From the NCBI RefSeq assembly GCF_900141745.1, contig NZ_FSRM01000002.1, forward strand, positions 1,736,001 to 1,800,000: 64,000 nt of DNA, read 5' to 3'. Source of the DNA: Paraburkholderia phenazinium (GTDB taxonomy: Bacteria; Pseudomonadota; Gammaproteobacteria; Burkholderiales; Burkholderiaceae). Positions 53,845-61,322 of the stretch are shown here, one piece after another. Under the pieces are notes generated by a model, which was not told where the DNA came from, ran no database searches, and saw nothing but the letters and a program-made list of their open reading frames with translations. The translations under genes were made by a program, and so were the position numbers. Numbering within the stretch: the first letter of the stretch is position 1; every line of letters begins with the position of its first letter.

Positions 53845-54638
53845 ACGCACCCGCCTATGAGAACGGTCGTCTGGCCCTGATGCTCAACGAGCTGCGCCTG
53901 CCCACCATCGGCAGGTTGTGGCCCGAGTTCGCGGAACGCTCTGACAAGGAAGGCTGGCAGGCTTCACGGCTGCTCGGCGCATTGCTCGAGCACGAACTGG
54001 CCGAACGCGCCAAACGACGCATCGAGCGCCACCGAACCGAGTCGCATCTGGACCCGACCAAGACACTTGCTACCTTCGATTTCGGCATGGTGCCGATGGT
54101 CTCGAAGGCGCATGTCACTGCGCTGGCAACCGGGGAATCCTGGCTGGAGAAAGGCGCCACGATTCTCCTGTTCGGGCCGCTTCGTGCCGGTAAGAGTCAT
54201 CTGGGATCGGCCATCGGGCACGCGCTGATCGACGCTGGCTACCGGGTGCTGTTCACGCGCACCAGCGAACTCGTCCAGAAGCTGCAGGCTGCACGCCAGC
54301 GCCTGCAGCTGCCATCCGCGCTCGCGAAGCTCGATCGCTTCGATCTCATCATCTTGGATGACCTGTCGTATGCGCGCAAGGACCAGGCCGAAACCAGCGT
54401 ACTGTTCGAGCTGATCGCCGAGAGGTATGAGCGAAAAAGTCTTTTAATAACGGCCAATCAGCCGTTCTCTGGCTGGAATGACGTGTTCCCCGACCCCGGC
54501 ATGACGGTCGCAGCCATCGACGGGCTTGTCCATCACTCGACGATCTTTGAACTGTATGTGGAAAGCTATCGCCGTCGAAAGGCCAGCGACAAACAGAGCG
54601 CGCCGGCGACAATTACGATGGAGGCGCGACAACTATGA
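53841..54638 (+). CDS. istB: IS21 helper ATPase IstB
   Basis: 265 residues, full length. AAA+ ATPase with Walker A (FGPLRAGKSHLGSAIG; the usual GPPGTGKT is changed to GPLRAGKS) and Walker B LIILDDLSYARKDQA, then ERYERKSLLITANQPFSGWNDVFPD. It assists IstA in target capture. It is intact here but without a functional IstA partner. Confidence 0.93.
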   Translation: MNAPAYENGRLALMLNELRLPTIGRLWPEFAERSDKEGWQASRLLGALLEHELAERAKRRIERHRTESHLDPTKTLATFDFGMVPMVSKAHVTALATGESWLEKGATILLFGPLRAGKSHLGSAIGHALIDAGYRVLFTRTSELVQKLQAARQRLQLPSALAKLDRFDLIILDDLSYARKDQAETSVLFELIAERYERKSLLITANQPFSGWNDVFPDPGMTVAAIDGLVHHSTIFELYVESYRRRKASDKQSAPATITMEARQL

Positions 54639-54706
54639 ATTAGCCAGCGACAACTACACCCGTTGACCGGCCAAAATAGTTGTCGCTGACCGGCCGTGCT
54701 GCTTGA

Positions 54707-55130
54707 CGCTGTCTAATCGGCAGCCGCCGCCTGACGTACGAGACTGCCTTTACGTTTCTTGGCAGTGCTTCCGATGAAATCAGTTCGCTGAATCCGCGCG
54801 AGCGTATCATTTTCGGCGCGTCAACTGTCAGAGAGGCGGACTATAGCTTCCTTATAGAAAGCAGAAAACGATTTCTCCATGAAGCCAAGAAACTTCCCCT
54901 GCTACTGGTATCGAGCAAAAAGAAAGTGCTGCCCGACTACCTTCCGACACTGGCAGGCCAGAAGACAACGTTGTTCTGGCATGGCGCCATTCCTGGGTTG
55001 ACCGACAAGAAGAACTCCTTCCGCTTCGACCTTGATGCCAGTTCTCCGTACGCGGGCGTCGCGCTCAGATCCGGAGCGCTGCGACCTTGGGCAAGTGCAG
55101 CGGCTGCGAACGCGCCGGAGTAGTCATAGA
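54707..55130 (+). pseudogene. Unrecognised protein fragment after the IS21 end
   Basis: A frame open from the IS end reads LTYETAFTFLGSASDEISSL, NPRERIIFGASTVREADYSF, LPDYLPTLAGQKTTLFWHGA and FRFDLDASSPYAGVAL, protein-like to about 55065, then turns into Ala/Gly/Pro-rich text and stops at 55123. There is no start codon near the IS end, so it is probably the 3' part of a gene cut by the insertion or a deletion. I do not recognise the family. Confidence 0.45.
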
Positions 55131-55410
55131 CTCAGGTACTGCACGACGCGTGCGGAGTCGAGCCGGATTTGTATTCGTGATGATCTGGGCGTGTTCCTAA
55201 ATGTGCCGGCCGTTCCTGACTATCTGGATATCCGCGGCTACGAGTCGGAACCGCCTGTCTTCGCGGGTCACACCACTGCGGATGCCCGTGTGGGTCTTCA
55301 GCAATACCGTACTGGATGGCGCAGATCGATGCCTGGCAAAGAGGATGCCAGGGCACACTTCGTTAGCTGGCGAACGCTTTCTGCCGCCTTGGCCAGCTAT
55401 TTGCGTACGC
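55131..55410. other. Intergenic, no gene assigned
   Basis: Plus-strand open frame 55032-55520 overlaps the YafQ gene and has no clear start. A piece (VPDYLDIRGYESEPPVFAGH, then RRSMPGKEDARAHFVSWRTL) looks protein-like and may be another gene fragment. Ends at the GCGTACGCGAAAAA half-palindrome (55403-55416). Confidence 0.35.
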
Positions 55411-55446
55411 GAAAAAAAGCCGCCGCGATGCCGCGACGGCCTTTTG
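55411..55446 (-). terminator. Terminator of the DinJ/YafQ operon
   Basis: On the minus strand: GGCCGTCGCGG-cat-CGCGGCGGC-type stem followed by T7 (A7 at 55412-55418 on plus). It lies about 15 bp after the YafQ stop at 55462. Confidence 0.75.
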
Positions 55447-55461
55447 TCTTGCCCGCTTCAC

Positions 55462-55782
55462 TCAGCCGAATAGCTCCGGGTGAGTCCCCGCCCGTACAAA
55501 AATCACCGCGTCCTTTGTGATCCGGTAGATCAAAAGAAAGTCGCCGCCAACATGGCACTCCCTGTGATCCTTCCAGTCGCCAGTCAACGCGTGGTCCTGG
55601 TACTCGGCCGGCAGCGGCCCCTCATTCATGCCCAGCAGCATCATGGCCCGCTTGAGCCGGATAAGGTCATAACGCCCCGACTCCGACAGCCGATTCCAGT
55701 CCTTCCTGAAATCCTTACTCATGTCGCTGCGCAGGGGCAGCGTCGTACGTTTGCTACTTGCGCCCTTCTTTTTCAAGCTCAT
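55462..55782 (-). CDS. yafQ: YafQ-family mRNA interferase toxin
   Basis: 106 residues, RelE fold. The YafQ active-site pattern is present: LPAEYQDHALTGDWKDHRECHV (Asp63/His64, Asp69-Trp70, His77; shown in part), LIYRI and AGTHPELF (His101, Phe105). It cleaves mRNA on the ribosome when free of its antitoxin. The start overlaps the antitoxin gene by 29 bp. An N-terminal Lys-rich extension of about 20 residues precedes the usual start; ATG at residue 21 could also be used. Confidence 0.92.
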   Translation of the reverse strand: MSLKKKGASSKRTTLPLRSDMSKDFRKDWNRLSESGRYDLIRLKRAMMLLGMNEGPLPAEYQDHALTGDWKDHRECHVGGDFLLIYRITKDAVIFVRAGTHPELFG

Positions 55783-56044
55783 CGATTAGCTCCGCTACAG
55801 AGCCGAAGCGCGCCTTTTCCCGCATCGCCCGGGATTCCCTGAGCGCTCTTACTGTTGCCTCATTTGGTTGCCGAACCTCAAACGGCAATCCCTTGTAAAG
55901 CACGACCTGGCGAAGGAACAGGCGCATCGCGTCAGACAGCGTTAGCCCGTTCTGTGCGAGTACCTTCACGGCTGCTTCCTTCAATTCCGGTTCGATTCGG
56001 GTACGCACATCGGCTGTCTTGTTATCAACAGTGGTTCCGACCAT
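55754..56044 (-). CDS. dinJ: DinJ/RelB-family antitoxin
   Basis: 96 residues. RHH domain at the N-terminus: ADVRTRIEPELKEAAVKVLA and GLTLSDAMRLFLRQVVLYKGLPFEV, the classic DinJ signature (in parts). The C-terminal helix (FGSVAELIDELEKEGRK) wraps the toxin. It normally represses its own operon. Confidence 0.93.
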   Translation of the reverse strand: MVGTTVDNKTADVRTRIEPELKEAAVKVLAQNGLTLSDAMRLFLRQVVLYKGLPFEVRQPNEATVRALRESRAMREKARFGSVAELIDELEKEGRK

Positions 56045-56476
56045 TGCATATCTCCACTCCAGAACCGTGCAAGTTCAAAGGCCAAGCCGCTTCACCGTTA
56101 CCGGAAATAGTTACTTCATACTGCTATGAAATTGAAAATGACGATAAACAGCGAGATCCCGCGCGGGCCTTTGGTGGAATCTCGCGTAGGTTGATTGTAT
56201 CTCAAAAGGTGGCGTGTAGCTACAACGTTGCTACAAAAATCGCGACAAGCCCGGGGCATTTTTCGCGTACGCGAAAAACCGCGATACTCTCCCATACGAG
56301 CCAGTTCGGCTTGGCGGCGGCTGGACTGGCCGGAAAAGCCGTCCACCCTACAGGCCATCACGTGCCTCTAGTCTTGCGCAAGCCTCAGCGAAGCAGTACA
56401 TCCATCGAGCGGGATCAGGCTGCTGCGTAGTTCTAGCTGGCCCCGGCATTGTGTGCGGTGACTGGAGAAAGCCACC
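56045..56476. other. Intergenic region with a 20-bp perfect palindrome
   Basis: About 430 bp with no gene. It holds the perfect palindrome at 56259-56278. GGAGAAAGCCACC at the right end is the ribosome-binding site of the DUF5677 gene. Confidence 0.55.
56259..56278. promoter_or_regulatory. Perfect 20-bp palindrome
   Basis: TTTTTCGCGTACGCGAAAAA equals its own reverse complement. The right 14 bases (GCGTACGCGAAAAA) recur at 55403-55416, on the other side of the DinJ/YafQ operon. Candidates: a partition-type (parS-like) site, an operator or a recombination mark. The sequence alone does not decide. Confidence 0.5.
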
Positions 56477-57295
56477 ATGGCGAGTTTTGATGAAGTCGGG
56501 TTCCTGTCTGACGATCTTGAGGGCTGGCAGACGGCTGCGCGTGAACTGTTCGCCGGGCCCTTCGAGTTCGCGGGGCGCGCGAACGAGATGGGAATGCGAA
56601 TGCGGAAGGCTTTTGATCTGAACGAGCTCCGCGAGGAAGTAAAGTGGGCCATTGCCGGGTTCGTACGGGCGTTGGGAGCGTTCCAGGGGGGCATCCTGAT
56701 GGCTAGTCGCGGAGCGCTGCCAGAGGCTCGTGCGCTGGCACGCTTGTGCACAGAATCCGTCATCGTAACGGCCGGATTGGCAAAGGTGGAGGGCACGCTC
56801 GAACGCCTCCGCGAGGACGATGCAGCGCACGATCTCGGTGTATGTAACCGGGTTCTCGAACTCAACGGAAATGACGCTGGGGACGAACGGCTGGAAATTT
56901 TCAGGAGAAGGAAAGCTGAGATTGAAGCGCAGTATGACAGGCCGCGATCACTGAAGCTTGCGACGCTTGCTCATGAGTCAGATCTCACGCTGCTCTACGA
57001 ACTTTCGTACAGGTTCACATCCGGGAACGGGGCACACGCGACGCTGGGTGCATTTGTTCGCCACATGAGGGAAGGTATCGACGGCGAGCCAGACGCGTAC
57101 TTCTTCGGGCCCGATACGTCCGACATGGCGTCGACGCTTTTATGTGCCAACGCCGCTGCGATCCACCTGATCAACCTCGCTGTCGACAGCATGGGGCTGG
57201 GTGAATTCAACGCCGAACGCGGCGATCTAACTTTGCACTGGAACATTCTCAGGCCGGACCTCGAAGCGGCGAGCGCGGCGGAGGGGTTGGACTGA
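56477..57295 (+). CDS. DUF5677 family protein
   Basis: 272 residues, soluble, mostly helical, no signal peptide. The DUF5677-type pattern is seen: ALGAFQGGILMASRGALPEA, LARLCTESVIVTAGLAKVEG and LYELSYRFTSGNGAHATLGA (about residues 65-190), ending in HLINLAVDSMGLGEF. Such proteins occur in defence and mobile islands, with no known biochemical role. GGAGAAA lies upstream of the ATG. It is convergent with the minus-strand ubiquitin-like cluster. Confidence 0.75.
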   Translation: MASFDEVGFLSDDLEGWQTAARELFAGPFEFAGRANEMGMRMRKAFDLNELREEVKWAIAGFVRALGAFQGGILMASRGALPEARALARLCTESVIVTAGLAKVEGTLERLREDDAAHDLGVCNRVLELNGNDAGDERLEIFRRRKAEIEAQYDRPRSLKLATLAHESDLTLLYELSYRFTSGNGAHATLGAFVRHMREGIDGEPDAYFFGPDTSDMASTLLCANAAAIHLINLAVDSMGLGEFNAERGDLTLHWNILRPDLEAASAAEGLD

Positions 57296-57365
57296 ACTTT
57301 GGCAATTACCTATTCATACCGTGCTGTCCGCACGGACAGAGGCGGAATTCACTCCGAAACAGCGT

Positions 57366-58127
57366 TTATTGTCCATCTAAAGGCGGACGTCGCCAGGTTG
57401 CGCATCCGGTGAGTTCCATGAAGTCAGTTTCGGGATAACGGATCACCTGCCTGATGCAGTCAGCTACAATGGGCTGCACGCTTCTGTCTACATGTTTCAC
57501 CGGTTCATGCGTCCCGTAGCCGCGACTAATCAAATACGTGCGTACGAGCTTCGTGGCAAGGCCGGTACCGGGGGCGAGTGAGGTAACAGGTACGTCGGCC
57601 TCGATCACACACGGTGTTCCGATCGCGCAGAGGATCTGAGACGTCACTGGGTCGTCCTCATGGGAGTTATAGAGCGCTTCACCGCCCGAATGACGGAAAA
57701 AGCGTCCAATGCCATGTTCGCCAGCGCGATGCGGCGGGAAAAAGCAGAACCACAGCCGTCCTGCGCGATTGCTCTCATCAGCCTGATTGGTCCTTGCGAG
57801 GCGGTCACCAATGTCGCCCGGAAGTCGGCCCGATTTGACCAGCGCATTGATGCGACGGCGCAGCATCGTATCGTCGGGCAGTTGCATCCCAGATCCGACG
57901 ATCTGCGCGATCTCTATATCTGTGAGGCGGGTGCAGTGCCAGCCGGTGATCGAATACGGACGAAGGGCATCACCGACGGCGAGAATCGCTCGGTCATGGT
58001 CTGGCGGATTCACTTTCGTTGGGGCGATCTGCGAGTCCAGAAGTAATTCGTGGAGACTGTCCAGAAGGGATATCAGCCGAGCCGGCCACGCATCTGGTCG
58101 GTCAATTGGCAGTAGCACTTGGGTCAT
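57366..58127 (-). CDS. Uncharacterised protein, possibly ADP-ribosyltransferase-like fold
   Basis: 253 residues from ATG 58127 (GGAGA upstream; the frame opens at 58241). Conserved-looking blocks: ITGWHCTRLTDIEIAQIVGSGM, then RINALVKSGRLPGDIG, GIGRFFRHSGGEALY and IGTPCVIEADVPVTSL. The order H-x-T/R near a first strand, an F..GGEALY block and a later E-x-D in a strand is reminiscent of H-Y/F-E ADP-ribosyltransferases. That is my inference and is unproven. Last gene of the minus-strand ubiquitin-like cluster, 150 bp after the small protein. Confidence 0.6.
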   Translation of the reverse strand: MTQVLLPIDRPDAWPARLISLLDSLHELLLDSQIAPTKVNPPDHDRAILAVGDALRPYSITGWHCTRLTDIEIAQIVGSGMQLPDDTMLRRRINALVKSGRLPGDIGDRLARTNQADESNRAGRLWFCFFPPHRAGEHGIGRFFRHSGGEALYNSHEDDPVTSQILCAIGTPCVIEADVPVTSLAPGTGLATKLVRTYLISRGYGTHEPVKHVDRSVQPIVADCIRQVIRYPETDFMELTGCATWRRPPLDGQ

Positions 58128-58277
58128 CAACGCTTCTCCATGTCCGTCGTTACCGATACGCCGGGTAGCCGAACACGTACGGTATGCAACGCCACTATGG
58201 AACTCCAAATGTATTGCTGGATGCTGGCAACCGCTGCTCATCGGATACGTGTGAGCCTATACGGGACCAGCCGTCAC

Positions 58278-58544
58278 TCATTGAACGTCGAACACAAGGA
58301 TGACGCCGTGTGGACCGGGGCCTTTCGGTTTTGCGGCCGGGTCGAGCGGTTGTGCGCCTAACGGCACTAGTTGAGAATGAGAGTCCTCCGTTCTCACGGG
58401 CCAAACACGAGGAGCTTTCGCTGGTACGACATAGAGTCCGGCATTCGTACTCACTGTCGGATGTCGCTGGGCGACTTCGATGTCTAGTCCCGCATACTGC
58501 TTCTGTAGGCTTTGGAGATGTTCGATGTACTCGGCAAGCTTCAT
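58278..58544 (-). CDS. Small hypothetical protein
   Basis: 88 residues from ATG 58544 (GAGGAAATAAAC upstream; the frame opens at 58616). N-terminal helix KLAEYIEHLQSLQKQYAGLDIEV is of a type common in small phage or plasmid proteins. The C-terminus ends in a hydrophobic strand HGVILVFDVQ. It is in the same direction as the ubiquitin-like genes, 304 bp after DUF6527. Function unknown. Confidence 0.6.
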   Translation of the reverse strand: MKLAEYIEHLQSLQKQYAGLDIEVAQRHPTVSTNAGLYVVPAKAPRVWPVRTEDSHSQLVPLGAQPLDPAAKPKGPGPHGVILVFDVQ

Positions 58545-58848
58545 GTTTATTTCCTCGTTGAACTGGGACCAATACGGTCTTGAGAATCTGGGCAGAGCTG
58601 GTCTACACGACGACAATTTGAGCCAAGCGTCCGATCGCTGCGACAGCCGCCGCTACCGGATCATGCATCACAAGCTGCGATCGCCATCGCACATGATGCG
58701 CAACGTCCGCTGGTTTGGTCAGTAATCCCCGACTGGAAACCAGCGATTCAATGGCCAAGGTCTTCGAGATGACAGGGCAGTTCGTAGTACCGCCCCGCGC
58801 GAACTTGAGGCTTAGCGCCTGTGCCGCTCGATCATGTTGTTGTCCCCC
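58545..58848 (-). other. Gap with an open frame continuing after the DUF6527 stop
   Basis: On the minus strand the DUF6527 frame stays open beyond its TAA for about 80 codons, including AQALSLKFARGGTTNCPVIS and LTKPADVAHHVRWRSQLVMH, to a TAG near 58621. A good start codon is lacking. It may be a remnant of a further gene or of a longer ancestral protein, or it may be chance. Confidence 0.3.
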
Positions 58849-59316
58849 TTACCGGAAAACAGAAATCAATCTTTCCCACCAGGTACGCGAGACGGGGACG
58901 TCTGCTTCCTGGGTTACGTCATGCAACTGCGGAGCCTGCTCGACCTGTGCTGCGGGCGCTGCCGGATTCGATCGTTCCGCGTAATATCTTCTTGTTGCTT
59001 GCCGGTCGCGCTCCCGGCCTTCATCTATGGCCCATTGCGGCATCTCGCTATCCCAGCGGACATGCCCGCCCTTGATCCAGTAATGGGATCTACAGGGATA
59101 GCTCCAGTTGCCGATGGATGGCTCAAGGCTGACGTTCTCTCCGTCGTAGCGCATTTGCCATCCAACCGGCGACAGCGGTGTGACTACCTCACGGCCACAT
59201 CCGCAGGCGCACGCATGAGAGGCAGTGGCGAACTCCATCGACAGATAGAGAACACCCTCGTCGAGCCGATCGGGGATGTACTCGACAAACATTGGTTTGA
59301 ACCCGCTAACCTTCAC
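58849..59316 (-). CDS. DUF6527 family protein (putative peptidase of a ubiquitin-like system)
   Basis: 155 residues. The family core is complete: FKPMFVEYIPDRLDEGVLYL, HACACGCGREVVTPL (His34, Cys36/38/40), VSLEPSIGNWSYPCRSHYWI (Cys75, His78), then GGHVRW. The Cys/His set suggests a metal site. Proteins of this type are typically encoded next to multi-ubiquitin/E1 genes, and a peptidase role for processing the ubiquitin-like protein has been proposed in that setting (from memory, not checked). The C-terminal 60 residues are a poorly conserved tail ending in WWERLISVF. Overlaps the E1-like gene by 4 bp. Confidence 0.85.
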   Translation of the reverse strand: MKVSGFKPMFVEYIPDRLDEGVLYLSMEFATASHACACGCGREVVTPLSPVGWQMRYDGENVSLEPSIGNWSYPCRSHYWIKGGHVRWDSEMPQWAIDEGRERDRQATRRYYAERSNPAAPAAQVEQAPQLHDVTQEADVPVSRTWWERLISVFR

Positions 59317-60500
59317 GATTCGGGCTCCTCGTTTGTCAACTGGTTCAGATTAACGTTGTAGGTTGAGTCGTACTCGTTGCGGTCATCAACGTAGAACTGG
59401 CTAAGACGCTTCCATTTCATGACGGCCAGGGTTGCGTTCAGACAGTTCAGGTCGGTGATCTGTATGTTCGAGCCATATATTTCGTCATCGCGGTCCACCT
59501 TGGGGATTCGGGCGGACGCAAGCGCACGGGTCGCGGGCGTGCTGGTGGTGATGCGGCAGGTACCCCAGAGCTGGCTTCCGTCTTCTGTGAGGTTAATCCC
59601 CATTCCGACATCAATAAACCGCACAGTTTGCCGTTCGAGTTCCCGAACGATAAGTTGCCGAACCTCACCTTTGTCTACGCAGATGAAGACGAAGTCATAG
59701 CCCGACAGCTCCGCGACGTTGGTCTCGCTGATCATGACCTCGTGAGGCACGACACCTTTTCGCATGGCCGAATACACTTCAACCCAGTACGCAACCTTAC
59801 TGAGCCGGCGATTGAGCATTTCGCGCGATGCAGCGCCAGGCGATCTGAACGCATTGTGTTGCCGATACGGATCTCCATCGTAAAGGTGGATTTCCTTGGC
59901 GTGCGTTTTCGCCACCAGGTCAAGTACATACGCACCGGTCCCACCGAGCCCGACTATCGCGATGCGCTGGTGCTTCAGGCGTGCGGCGATCGCTTGGATG
60001 CCGGCACGACTCGATGCGGTGTCTTCGTAAAGAAAAACGGACTCATCCTCAGCGGAGTCGACCGTTTTCCATGTCCGCGCGTCCACAGTCGGGTCAAGGG
60101 CTCTCGCCTGGTTTGAAATGACGTTGGCGTAGGTCGTTACCTTCTCGTAGTAATTCTCGTACGCGCCGGATTTCGGCTTGTTCGAGAAGTAGTGGTTCGC
60201 GACAAGGTTGTCGGCCAACTGGTAGGTTTTCGTTCCGTTCTTGATCTGGACAAGTTCAGATCCGTCAGGGTTGCACGGATGCTCCCCAACGAAATAGATT
60301 TGATGCGTGTTGGGGCGATCGAGAACGTCAGGAGACGCCATATTCATTTCCGACACGAGAACCCCAAGGCACACTTCACGCCTCGAATTTACGTACGGTA
60401 TGGAATGAACAAGCAGGTAGCCTGATCTGATTTCCAGTTCATATCCTTCGTCGCGCAGGCGACGCAGGTCCTGATTAAGAGCGATCAGTCGGAGTGACAT
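59313..60500 (-). CDS. ThiF/E1-like adenylyltransferase with N-terminal DUF6791-type domain
   Basis: 395 residues. The C-terminal half is an E1/ThiF Rossmann domain: IAIVGLGGTGAYVLDLVA (GLGGTG 184-189), IHLYDGDPYRQHNAFR (Asp208, Asp210, Arg213, Asn216), FVFICVDKGEVR and FIDVGMGI. Cys315 (GTCRIT) and Cys353 are candidate thiols. The N-terminal ~150 residues (DLRRLRDEGYELEIRSGYLL, HSIPYVNSRREV, THQIYFVGEHPC) match DUF6791-type domains. The H-x-I-Y ... C76 arrangement recalls the E2 active-site region, so this may be an E1-E2 fusion (inference). It activates the ubiquitin-like protein encoded by the overlapping upstream gene (26 bp overlap). Confidence 0.9.
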   Translation of the reverse strand: MSLRLIALNQDLRRLRDEGYELEIRSGYLLVHSIPYVNSRREVCLGVLVSEMNMASPDVLDRPNTHQIYFVGEHPCNPDGSELVQIKNGTKTYQLADNLVANHYFSNKPKSGAYENYYEKVTTYANVISNQARALDPTVDARTWKTVDSAEDESVFLYEDTASSRAGIQAIAARLKHQRIAIVGLGGTGAYVLDLVAKTHAKEIHLYDGDPYRQHNAFRSPGAASREMLNRRLSKVAYWVEVYSAMRKGVVPHEVMISETNVAELSGYDFVFICVDKGEVRQLIVRELERQTVRFIDVGMGINLTEDGSQLWGTCRITTSTPATRALASARIPKVDRDDEIYGSNIQITDLNCLNATLAVMKWKRLSQFYVDDRNEYDSTYNVNLNQLTNEEPES

Positions 60501-61212
60501 AGAACACCATATTTTCTTTGATCTTCACGTGCTGCCCATCGACCATCGAGCCCTCGGGATTCGCGTGCGGACCGCGAGCATAGTTGATCGTATAGATGAT
60601 GTTCTCGCTCTTCACCGCGTCGGGAAACGCGAGCCTCACGACCTCCCAGTACGACAGGCGACGTCGGAATACCTCCTTGCGCTTGCCATTCACGACGATG
60701 GTCAGCCCGGTGTGTCGGGTGATGAAGCGCTCAACACCGGGTGCTGCAAGGTCGGCAAAACAGTCGTCCTCAATCAACGCTTCAGTCCCGTCCGTACCCA
60801 GTTGCCACGCATCGTGATCTGACATGTCAACGCCTGCGAGGTGCTTGAGGGTGGCGCCTGAAATCTGCGATGCGCCCCAGTCGAATGCACGCTCATCCAG
60901 CAGGAACCGGAAGGTGCGATCACTCCGAAACACGACAAACCTGTCCACAGCGTCCAGGCGCAAATCCAACGCCGAATCAGGGCGGATCTCTTCCGTCACG
61001 CCACTTCGCGTAATCCTGAAGAGGAGGTGCTGCTCGACGGGAAATGCCTCGGCCGCTTCGAGGATTGCGTTGCCGGTCACGACCGGCTCAGCAAGAACGA
61101 CCTTCTTGAAGTCGAATCCTTGCATCCCGATCCGCACATGATAAGGGCCATGGTCGCGGATCGTGCGGCCTGCCGCCAGCGCATCCTGCAGATCTTCAAT
61201 CGTTATGTTCAT
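60475..61212 (-). CDS. Multi-ubiquitin domain protein (three tandem ubiquitin-like repeats)
   Basis: 245 residues. Three beta-grasp units can be outlined: about 24-96 (YHVRIGMQGFDFKKVVL ... FVVF), about 99-165 (RTFRFLLDERAFDW ... VERFI) and about 170-239. The last is the clearest: LTIVVNGKRKEVFRRRLSYW, EVVRLAFPDAV, NIIYTINYARGP and MVDGQHVKIKENMVFYVT. It ends VTPTDRS, without Gly-Gly. A short helical leader (1-22) precedes the first unit. AGGGAGA lies before ATG 61212. First gene of the minus-strand operon; promoter TTGACT-16-TATAAT at 61288-61261. Confidence 0.9.
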   Translation of the reverse strand: MNITIEDLQDALAAGRTIRDHGPYHVRIGMQGFDFKKVVLAEPVVTGNAILEAAEAFPVEQHLLFRITRSGVTEEIRPDSALDLRLDAVDRFVVFRSDRTFRFLLDERAFDWGASQISGATLKHLAGVDMSDHDAWQLGTDGTEALIEDDCFADLAAPGVERFITRHTGLTIVVNGKRKEVFRRRLSYWEVVRLAFPDAVKSENIIYTINYARGPHANPEGSMVDGQHVKIKENMVFYVTPTDRS

Positions 61213-61260
61213 TCTGTTCTCCCTGATTCGAGCAACCGGCCACCCGGTAGCTTGATACTG

Positions 61261-61288
61261 ATTATATAGCTAAATTTTAGCTAGTCAA
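61261..61288 (-). promoter_or_regulatory. Sigma-70 promoter of the multi-ubiquitin operon
   Basis: Read on minus: -35 TTGACT (61288-61283), 16-bp spacer, -10 TATAAT (61266-61261). The spacer consists of the TAGCTAAATTTTAGCTA palindrome, so a bound repressor would block it. 48 bp from the ATG. Confidence 0.75.
61267..61283. promoter_or_regulatory. 17-bp palindromic operator between divergent promoters
   Basis: TAGCTAAATTTTAGCTA: perfect 8-1-8 symmetry. It fills the spacer of the minus promoter and ends 11 bp before the -35 of the plus promoter. Likely bound by the RHH protein at 61347 or the XRE protein at 62185. Confidence 0.65.
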
Positions 61289-61293
61289 TAGCT

Positions 61294-61322
61294 TTGACAT
61301 GGCTATTTTTTGGACCTAAAAT
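61294..61322 (+). promoter_or_regulatory. Sigma-70 promoter of the RHH-GNAT-XRE-ImmA operon
   Basis: -35 TTGACA (61294-61299), 17-bp spacer, -10 TAAAAT (61317-61322). AAGGAG at 61335-61340 precedes ATG 61347. Near-consensus, unusual in this GC-rich window. Confidence 0.75.

Larger units (their letters stand above)
53455..54699 (+). mobile_element. Truncated IS21-family insertion sequence
   Basis: Contains the 3' third of istA and a complete istB, and ends with the inverted repeat AGCGACAACTA / TAGTTGTCGCT (54646-54656 and 54677-54687) and TGTCGCTGACCGGCC at 54681-54695. The left end and most of istA are missing, so it cannot transpose by itself. Confidence 0.85.

Noticed and set aside
55032..55520. 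162-codon plus frame overlapping the YafQ gene
   Set aside because: Start lies inside another fragment and the end is antisense to a well supported toxin gene; only a middle piece looks protein-like.
57320..57336. CCGTGC-tgtcc-GCACGG hairpin between DUF5677 and the minus-strand cluster as a terminator
   Set aside because: No T run on either strand; stem short, so not listed as a terminator.
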